From: an uncultured Candidatus Melainabacteria bacterium
GTDB lineage: Bacteria > Cyanobacteriota > Vampirovibrionia > Gastranaerophilales > Gastranaerophilaceae
DNA length: 39,308 nucleotides
NCBI GenBank assembly: GCA_947090755.1
Contig: CAMUPF010000017.1
Location: 1 to 39,308, forward strand
Reading direction: 5' to 3'
Position numbers and translations under genes: made by a program. Within the stretch, counting starts at the first letter, position 1. Every line of letters begins with the position of its first letter. The notes below the pieces were generated by a model. The model worked only from the letters and a program-made list of their open reading frames with translations. It searched no databases and had not been told where the DNA came from. This document shows, in pieces, positions 1-5,186 of this stretch.

Positions 1-50
1 TTTATTAAATTTTTTTCATAACTTTTATTTTTTGTTTCCTTTTGTTTTTT

Positions 51-77
51 AAAGGCCGAATTTTTACGGCCTTTTTT
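51..77 (+). terminator. Rho-independent terminator of an upstream gene
   Basis: An 8-bp perfect stem AAAGGCCG / CGGCCTTT (51-58 and 67-74) with an 8-nt loop is followed by TTTGTT. It closes a gene lying left of the window; the next promoter follows at once. Confidence 0.8.
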
Positions 78-93
78 GTTGTATAATAATTTT

Positions 94-777
94 ATGAAAA
101 ATTTTTTATTATTACTTGTTTTTGTTTTTTTAATGTCTCCTTGTATTGCAGATGACTGTGTTTATAATATGGGGATTCAACATCGGGTTGATGATGTAGG
201 GTTTAATATTTTGAATGCAAACAGGATTGATAAGCGTATGGTTTTCAGATATGACGAAACCGAACAAAAGAAAATAATGCTGACTGATAGTACGCTTACA
301 CGACGCCAAATTGTTCTTTATAAAAATCAGATAAATTATATTCGCGATGAAAATGAACTTGCGGCATTTCTGGCCCGTGAAATAGTAAAAGGAACGCTTT
401 CTTACGATGGTGGTGTGCGCGGCTGGGTAAGTGCTGCACAGATGAAAATGGCTCCGAAAAAATACGAAATGCTCTACGACAAACGTGCGGTTGATTTGAT
501 GGTTAACGCCGGATATCATCCTGTTGCTATGATTGTTTTGCTAAACAAAACAGGTGAGCAAAAACGTTTTAATTTCATATTGACAAATAATACAGTAAGT
601 AAGCGTCTGGCTGAGGTTTACGAATACATTACGGTTAAGTATCCTGACGCGTTGGAAAATAATATTTATTTGCAAAATGAATTTTACCAGAATTTTCTTC
701 TGACGTCTGAAAATAACAGAAAAATGCTTGAAGAAAAGCTGCGTACCGGATCAAAAGAGCGGTTAAAGTATGAATAA
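94..777 (+). CDS. Exported M48-like protein lacking the HExxH zinc site (pseudo-peptidase)
   Basis: A 227-residue protein with an N-terminal signal peptide (MKNFLLLLVFVFLMSPCIA). It looks like a paralogue of the M48 metalloprotease encoded at 1318-2157: the stretch NELAAFLAREIVKG lines up with AELAGVIAHEIGH of that protein, and AVDLMVNAGYHPVAMIVLLNK with GVDLMTKAGYNPLAMVSVLYK. The two zinc-binding His of HEIGH are replaced (AREIVKG), so peptidase activity is unlikely; a scaffold or regulatory role is inference. The start at ATG 94 is chosen over TTG 76, which lies in the preceding terminator. A TATAAT at 82-87 sits only 6 nt before this ATG and there is no Shine-Dalgarno, so the mRNA is probably leaderless. 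The next gene overlaps its end by 8 nt, so the two form an operon. Confidence 0.75.
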   Translation: MKNFLLLLVFVFLMSPCIADDCVYNMGIQHRVDDVGFNILNANRIDKRMVFRYDETEQKKIMLTDSTLTRRQIVLYKNQINYIRDENELAAFLAREIVKGTLSYDGGVRGWVSAAQMKMAPKKYEMLYDKRAVDLMVNAGYHPVAMIVLLNKTGEQKRFNFILTNNTVSKRLAEVYEYITVKYPDALENNIYLQNEFYQNFLLTSENNRKMLEEKLRTGSKERLKYE

Positions 778-1291
778 ATTATTTGCGTCAGGTTTGATAA
801 TATTTTTTATGTGTGCTCAGGCTTCACGCGCGGCTTTAGAACCGCGTGCGATGTGCAACTTTGAAAGCACTGTCAGTGTTCCTGTTGTTCTAAATTCTCA
901 GGTGAAAATTTCAAGTAAAGACGGGCTTGAAGGGCATATCGCAGAGTTTTGCGTGAAAAAGGATGTTGTTTATAACGGCGTCAAACTCGTGTCTAAAGGT
1001 CAGGTCGTAAAAGGACGTATAGAAACTATTGCAACTCAGGGGATGAACGGAATTCCGGCGATGATAATCCTTGATGATTTTGATATTGAAGGGCTTGACC
1101 CGAATAAACTTAAATCGTATTACATTAAAAGAGGATTTAACATGACGTATTTCGTCTTACCTCTGAAATGGGCATTAACACCTCTTCCTCCAACAGGTTC
1201 GCTGACTAATTTTATTGTAGGCGGCCCCGCGGCAATTAAGCCCAAAGATGATATTATTCTCAAATATTATCCGGAATGGGAATGCCAATAA
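770..1291 (+). CDS. Exported protein of unknown function
   Basis: A 173-residue protein with an N-terminal hydrophobic signal segment (about residues 4-21, ending ASRA). I do not recognise a family. The mature part is mostly beta-strand-like, with short alternating hydrophobic stretches (VVLNSQVKIS, VVYNGVKLVSKGQVVKGRI), a single-domain look typical of small periplasmic beta proteins, and a few Cys (MCNF, EFCVKK, final WECQ) that could form disulfides. Its ATG overlaps the last 8 nt of the upstream pseudo-M48 gene, so the two are probably translationally coupled and may act together in the envelope. It ends at the bidirectional terminator at 1292-1315. Confidence 0.7.
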   Translation: MNKLFASGLIIFFMCAQASRAALEPRAMCNFESTVSVPVVLNSQVKISSKDGLEGHIAEFCVKKDVVYNGVKLVSKGQVVKGRIETIATQGMNGIPAMIILDDFDIEGLDPNKLKSYYIKRGFNMTYFVLPLKWALTPLPPTGSLTNFIVGGPAAIKPKDDIILKYYPEWECQ

Positions 1292-1315
1292 AAAAGCACC
1301 CCGAAGGGTGCTTTT
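1292..1315. terminator. Bidirectional terminator
   Basis: The stem AAAAGCACCC / GGGTGCTTTT with a CGAA loop is followed by T-rich sequence on + and A-rich on the other side. It separates two convergent genes and can serve both. Confidence 0.85.
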
Positions 1316-1317
1316 AT

Positions 1318-2157
1318 CTATTCTGAAATAGCTCTGATTACGTTAAAGGATTTTTCCCATCCGTTAGAGTCTTTTGCATTTTTATATTTTTCAAGTTTTG
1401 CAATACGTTTTGCTTTCAATTTTTCTTGCTGTTTGTTGAATTTCGCAAGTTTTTTCGGATTAGAATTTCTTTCTTTTACGATAGGTGTTGCGTATTCAAG
1501 GAATTTTTTGTAAGAATCAGTAGAATATCCGAGTTTAGCCTTTGCCGGATAGGTATAGTTGATGTAATCGTAAATGTACATAGTTCTTTTATCGCCTGAC
1601 GGGTGAGTTGATGTGAAATCCGCATAGCTTCCACTGATTTTGTACAGCACTGAAACCATTGCAAGCGGGTTGTATCCGGCTTTTGTCATTAAATCAACAC
1701 CGGTGATATCTGCTTCATATTCTTCGCTTCTTGACATTTTAAGCATTGAAAGATTGTTCGTTACGTTCGCAGCCGCTTTAATTCTGTAATCAACATTCGC
1801 TGCGTAAATTGCAGTTGATGTTATTGCGTTTGTAACGTTTTGTTTTGCAACGTGGTTGTTTACGATGTGGCCGATTTCGTGGGCAATAACGCCGGCAAGT
1901 TCTGCATCATTATTTACAAATTTTAAAAGTCCTGTGTAAACATAAATCTGTTTGTCCGCGTTAGCAAAAGCGTTAATTTCATCTGTTTCCATGACTTTAA
2001 ACTCAATTTTAGTCGGAAGATTACTTTTTGAAAGTAATGCCTTACCAATTCTGTTAACCCTGTCAACGCTGGCCTGACTTGTCCAGTTAGTAGCCGCACA
2101 AGCAGAAATTTGTAGTGATAGGGCGAATGCAATGAATAATCCAAAAATCTTTTTCAT
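1318..2157 (-). CDS. M48-family metalloprotease, lipoprotein-like
   Basis: A 279-residue zinc metalloprotease. The N-terminus MKKIFGLFIAFALSLQISACAA ends in a possible lipobox (ISAC), so it is probably a membrane-anchored lipoprotein outside the cytoplasmic membrane. The M48 motif AHEIGHIVNNH holds two zinc His and the catalytic Glu; the third ligand is the Glu in SEEYEADITGVDLM about 60 residues on; TSTHPSGDKRTMYI is the usual conserved His-Pro segment. This is the layout of BepA/YfgC-like envelope quality-control proteases without the TPR part. I place the start at ATG 2157, 6 nt after AAGGAG, rather than further upstream. A promoter TTGTCA-N18-TATAAT lies upstream on this strand and its -35 overlaps the divergent promoter of the small gene at 2261. 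Confidence 0.88.
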   Translation of the reverse strand: MKKIFGLFIAFALSLQISACAATNWTSQASVDRVNRIGKALLSKSNLPTKIEFKVMETDEINAFANADKQIYVYTGLLKFVNNDAELAGVIAHEIGHIVNNHVAKQNVTNAITSTAIYAANVDYRIKAAANVTNNLSMLKMSRSEEYEADITGVDLMTKAGYNPLAMVSVLYKISGSYADFTSTHPSGDKRTMYIYDYINYTYPAKAKLGYSTDSYKKFLEYATPIVKERNSNPKKLAKFNKQQEKLKAKRIAKLEKYKNAKDSNGWEKSFNVIRAISE

Positions 2158-2183
2158 AAATTTCTCCTTATTAACTGATAACA

Positions 2184-2237
2184 TGATTATATAATAAACC
2201 GGTTTGTCTTGACAAATGTTATTTTTGTAATAGTATC
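2184..2237. promoter_or_regulatory. Divergent promoters with overlapping -35 boxes
   Basis: On +, TTGACA (2209-2214), 16 nt, TAGTAT (2231-2236) points to the small gene at 2261. On -, TTGTCA, 18 nt, TATAAT points to the M48 protease. The two -35 boxes sit in the palindrome TTGTCTTGACAA, so the two polymerases would compete for the same DNA. Confidence 0.65.
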
Positions 2238-2260
2238 GATTTATAAAGGAAATTTAATTA

Positions 2261-2347
2261 ATGAGAAAAAATAACACTATGATGATGCAAATGATGATGT
2301 GCGGCTTGAATAAAGGCGGTCATTGTTGTGCAAATCGAATGTGTTAG
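2261..2347 (+). CDS. 28-residue Met/Cys-rich small protein
   Basis: A short reading frame with a complete expression unit: promoter TTGACA-N16-TAGTAT (2209-2236), Shine-Dalgarno AAAGGAA (2245-2251) about 9 nt before ATG, and a strong terminator 28 nt after the stop. The product is Met- and Cys-rich: it contains the run MMMQMMMCGLNKGGHCC and ends RMC, giving 9 Met, 4 Cys and 1 His in 28 residues. I know no family for it. The composition suggests soft-metal (copper) binding or redox sensing, which is inference. The unit is not part of either neighbouring operon. Confidence 0.6.
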   Translation: MRKNNTMMMQMMMCGLNKGGHCCANRMC

Positions 2348-2372
2348 ATATAGATAAAGCAAAACAAGTTAT

Positions 2373-2400
2373 AAGGACCGCCAACAGGCGGTTCTTTTTT
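2373..2400 (+). terminator. Terminator of the 28-residue gene
   Basis: The stem GGACCGCC / GGCGGTTC around AACA is followed by six T. It is directional (+) and separates the small gene from the next one. Confidence 0.85.
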
Positions 2401-2432
2401 ATGCAAGATTTTAACACTAGAAGGAAATAATA

Positions 2433-3755
2433 ATGATTAAAGCAATAGGAAATGATATTAATTTTCAGGCCGCAGCGCCTAATTTAAAAGGAAAAACAAA
2501 GGCATTATATAAATTTTTGAAGTCACAGGAAAATTTATCATCCACAAGATTTATACAGGGCACACTTACAAACTGGTTCCCCAAAGCCGTACTATCAAGA
2601 AGTTTTATAGATTTTAGCGAGTTTACGTTCCTGGAAACCCTTGAATCCGGAATCTTTTACTTCGCGGCACCGTTTTTCGGTGAACATTTGTTTAGAAAAG
2701 GCCTTTTTAAAAATGTTCAGCCTGCAAAAGTTAAAGAAAATGTTGTGAAAAATTTAGCGACAGGACTCGACGAAATTAAAAAATCAAAACTGGATAAAAA
2801 TTTGAAAAATCGGCTCGTTACAACCAAAGCCGGTGTGGTTCTGGCATGTATAACAGTTCCGGCGATGGAGTATGCGCTGGGGTTCGCCAAAAATTTATTT
2901 ACATTGAAAGTGTTTAAGGTAAGCGATTTTAATAAAGTGGCTAATCTGGAAAAGGGAACGGCTCAGGATTCTAAGCAGGCTAATCGAGTCGAAACGCATT
3001 CCAAAAATGTTCTTCTAAAAACGGGAATTCTGGCTGCTTCCGGCATCGGAGCAGGCCTTGTTCTTGCCGCGCACGGTCATAATTCAAAAGCAGCACGCAA
3101 ATTTTCTGAAGCATTGCTTGAACCCGGGGAGCAAATTTCTAAACTTTTGCATAAAATCGGTTTGAAATCAGAAAAAACTGATAATTTTTTGAAAGATTAT
3201 CTTAAATTGGATTTTGAAAATAGTAACGGTAATCTTTCTTTAAGCAAAGGGCAACTGGCAGTAACGTGTATTACAGGGCTTTTTGGCTATGCAAGCGCCG
3301 CAAAAGACAGGGGCAAACTTGATTACTATGAAGTTTTAACCCGTGTACCGCTTGTTGTTTTGTATACGATTTTCGGTTCGTCAATACTTGATGCCGGATT
3401 TAAGAAAATTCTGGCAGACAAAGGCAAATACCCAGAATTGATTAAACGCGATGAAAAAGGAGTTATCGGAAAAATTCCGGCCCGCGCTGATTTGCCTGAA
3501 ATTGCGAAAAAACTTGCGGCGAAGAACAAAACTCCATACACCGATGAGTTGTCAAAACTTATAAAACAAAAGTCAGTAATAACGGGAGTTCCGTATTTGT
3601 TCAGCCTTGTCGCAATGGGCTTTATCCTAAGCGGTGTTTCACGCCTGTGGACAAAGTACAGATACGACCATCAGGTTAAAGACCGGTCTTTATCTGAAAC
3701 TTCACGTTCCTACCATCTGGCAGATTTTGGCAAGAAAATTAACAACCCCGATTAA
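2433..3755 (+). CDS. Lineage-specific membrane-associated protein of unknown function
   Basis: A 440-residue basic protein that I do not recognise outside gut Melainabacteria-type genomes. The N-terminus (MIKAIGNDINFQAAAPN) is not a signal peptide; such short 'F/NFQ' beginnings recur in lineage-specific proteins of this group. Hydrophobic stretches that could be membrane segments lie near residues 133-150 (AGVVLACITVPAMEYALGF), 195-215 (LLKTGILAASGIGAGLVLAA), 275-290 and 393-412 (GVPYLFSLVAMGFILSGV). Between them are Lys-rich amphipathic helices. Translation starts at ATG 2433 behind AAGGAA. It stands alone between the terminator at 2400 and the Xre pair. Confidence 0.75.
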   Translation: MIKAIGNDINFQAAAPNLKGKTKALYKFLKSQENLSSTRFIQGTLTNWFPKAVLSRSFIDFSEFTFLETLESGIFYFAAPFFGEHLFRKGLFKNVQPAKVKENVVKNLATGLDEIKKSKLDKNLKNRLVTTKAGVVLACITVPAMEYALGFAKNLFTLKVFKVSDFNKVANLEKGTAQDSKQANRVETHSKNVLLKTGILAASGIGAGLVLAAHGHNSKAARKFSEALLEPGEQISKLLHKIGLKSEKTDNFLKDYLKLDFENSNGNLSLSKGQLAVTCITGLFGYASAAKDRGKLDYYEVLTRVPLVVLYTIFGSSILDAGFKKILADKGKYPELIKRDEKGVIGKIPARADLPEIAKKLAAKNKTPYTDELSKLIKQKSVITGVPYLFSLVAMGFILSGVSRLWTKYRYDHQVKDRSLSETSRSYHLADFGKKINNPD

Positions 3756-3771
3756 CACGCTCAGTTTGTTT
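3756..3771 (+). repeat. Direct repeat upstream of first Xre gene (copy 1)
   Basis: CACGCTCAGTTTGTTT, identical to 4549-4564. Both copies lie exactly 48 nt before the ATG of an Xre gene. A partial copy, CACACTCAGTT, is at 4516-4526. A likely operator or promoter element of the pair. Confidence 0.7.
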
Positions 3772-3803
3772 TAATTTGTAAGAATTAAAATGATAATTAA
3801 ATA

Positions 3804-4022
3804 ATGGAAAAAGAAAACAATCTGTATGTTTTTGGACAAAGATTAAAATTCTTACGTAAACAAAATAAACTTACTCAGGCTAAGCTAGCTGAGAAGGTTG
3901 ATGTATCTACTAATTTTATAGGAATGGTTGAGCGTGGCAAGAGAAATACCACGATTGATAAATTATTTAAAATTGCAAAAGTGTTGGATGTATCGTTAGC
4001 TCAGTTTTTTGAAACATTGTAG
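3804..4022 (+). CDS. Xre-family HTH regulator (copy 1)
   Basis: A 72-residue single-domain Cro/CI-type helix-turn-helix protein. The HTH is at about residues 20-45 (LTQAKLAEKVDVSTNFIGMVERGKRN). It is a close paralogue of the 72-residue protein at 4597: both carry LTQAxLAEKVxxSxNFIGMxERGxRNT. GATAAT at 3792-3797 lies 6 nt before the ATG with no Shine-Dalgarno, as in classical leaderless repressor mRNAs. The shared CACGCTCAG element 48 nt upstream may be its own operator. It could be a phage-like repressor, an antitoxin-type regulator or a housekeeping regulator; the sequence does not decide. Confidence 0.85.
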   Translation: MEKENNLYVFGQRLKFLRKQNKLTQAKLAEKVDVSTNFIGMVERGKRNTTIDKLFKIAKVLDVSLAQFFETL

Positions 4023-4025
4023 TTT

Positions 4026-4490
4026 TTATATATTATCTATCCATCTGAAGTAGTAAAGTGATTCACCTATTTTTTTATAAATTCCAATAAATTGACTGTC
4101 CACATTGGTTTTAATCTTTCGATTACTTATGGCTCGCATATTTTCTAGTGCTTGTCGATATTCGCAGACAACAATAGGGCATATTTTATCCGGAGTAAAT
4201 CTAATCATGAACTCGAATTCTTGGTTACTTCTTGATACATATATAACTTCATAATGTTGAAGGTTAAAATGTTTACATATAATGTTTTTTAAATAATCAA
4301 TTATATGCTTGTTTTCGATAATCTTTTCTGAAAATTTTATGTTCATTGATATCGGCTTATATATGTAACCGTTATAATTTAAGACTAAGTTATCTTTATT
4401 TAAATCGATTATATGTTCTTGAGATAATTTTAGAAATTTGTTTTCAAAGAGATTTGTAATTTCCTCCGATGAAAGCTCAACTAATTTCAT
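4026..4490 (-). CDS. Protein of unknown function between two Xre genes
   Basis: A 154-residue cytosolic protein with no recognised family. It is rich in Ile, Lys and Asn, with alternating hydrophobic residues, no signal and no membrane segment. The start at ATG 4490 is chosen because GGAGG lies 6 nt upstream; a longer frame to 4520 lacks a ribosome site. It runs opposite to both Xre genes and its stop lies 3 nt from the stop of the first. Its position between two regulator paralogues suggests either cargo that arrived with the duplication or a regulated partner; neither is shown. Confidence 0.6.
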   Translation of the reverse strand: MKLVELSSEEITNLFENKFLKLSQEHIIDLNKDNLVLNYNGYIYKPISMNIKFSEKIIENKHIIDYLKNIICKHFNLQHYEVIYVSRSNQEFEFMIRFTPDKICPIVVCEYRQALENMRAISNRKIKTNVDSQFIGIYKKIGESLYYFRWIDNI

Positions 4491-4548
4491 AATGCCTCCA
4501 GCTCTTTTTAAATAACACACTCAGTTATACCATAAAAGCATTGAATCG

Positions 4549-4564
4549 CACGCTCAGTTTGTTT
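4549..4564 (+). repeat. Direct repeat upstream of second Xre gene (copy 2)
   Basis: CACGCTCAGTTTGTTT, identical to 3756-3771 and at the same distance (48 nt) from the next start codon. Confidence 0.7.
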
Positions 4565-4596
4565 ATTTTGTTACAAAAAGAAACGATAATTTTAAA

Positions 4597-4815
4597 ATGA
4601 ACGAAGTCAACATTGTTAATATCTTTGGTGCAAGGCTGAAAGAAGCTCGGCAAAAAGCTAATCTTACGCAGGCTGAACTCGCTGAAAAAGTTGGTATGTC
4701 GCCTAATTTTATCGGTATGATTGAGCGTGGTGAAAGAAACACAATATTAGCAAATGTTTATAAAATAATTTTAGCTGTGAACGGTAATCTGGAAGATTTT
4801 TTTAAGGGATTGTAA
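4597..4815 (+). CDS. Xre-family HTH regulator (copy 2)
   Basis: A 72-residue HTH protein, paralogue of the one at 3804, with the HTH LTQAELAEKVGMSPNFIGMIERGERN. GATAAT at 4585-4590 is 6 nt before the ATG, again without a Shine-Dalgarno (probable leaderless mRNA). Upstream region and coding region are duplicated together. It lies just outside the left end of the transposon (4936), so it is a flanking chromosomal gene and not transposon cargo. Confidence 0.85.
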   Translation: MNEVNIVNIFGARLKEARQKANLTQAELAEKVGMSPNFIGMIERGERNTILANVYKIILAVNGNLEDFFKGL

Positions 4816-4825
4816 TTGGTTTTAT

Positions 4826-4935
4826 GCGGATGATGGGATTGTCTTGCTCACTCGCGTTTAACGGCAATTCCGCGTTTTGTTTTCAGCGATTTCATCGCTG
4901 AAAACAAAAACGCTCCAGCCTCAGCTCGTTCGCGC
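4826..4935. repeat. tRNA-end repeat, His copy, left half (interrupted by transposon)
   Basis: It begins with GCGGATGATGGGATT (4826-4840), identical to the 3' end of tRNA-His as read at 20164-20178. Then follow TCTTGCTCAC, a GTTTAACGG segment, a long hairpin CGTTTTGTTTTCAGCGAT / ATCGCTGAAAACAAAAACG (4873-4912, TTC loop, one bulge), and GTTCGCGC where the transposon enters. The same order of parts is found beside tRNA-Lys (27591-27768). The right half of this copy is at 20080-20163. Confidence 0.7.
4931..4935. repeat. Target-site duplication, left copy (CGCGC)
   Basis: CGCGC directly precedes the transposon's TGTA; the identical 5 bases follow its TACA at 20080-20084. Five bp is the duplication length of Mu and Tn7-type transposases. 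Confidence 0.8.
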
Positions 4936-5044
4936 TGTAAAAAGGCACATGGTTTGATTACTTATGACAGATGGTTTTACCATTTTAGGCAATATTAATG
5001 TAAATTGACACCGATATTGAGAAAAAATGACAGGCAAGTTTGAG
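4936..5044 (+). repeat. Transposon left end with transposase-binding-site-like repeats
   Basis: The terminal TGTA is followed by repeats starting at 4943 (AGGCACATGGTTTGATTAC), 4965 (TGACAGATGGTTTTACCATT), 5006 (TGACACCGATATTGAG) and 5028 (TGACAGGCAAGTTTGAG). The starts are spaced 22, 41 and 22 bp. The first two match the right-end copies well; the last two are weaker. All four face the same way, inward. Confidence 0.65.
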
Positions 5045-5186
5045 AAAATTTTCAAACCTTTTTAAGTTTTTGGGGAATATTTAAAAACTAACTGATACAC
5101 ATTCTTAAACTCCCCAATAATTCATTCTTAAAGTTAATGATATTTTTTAATAAATGCAATTTACTTCAAAATTATTCTATAGCAAA

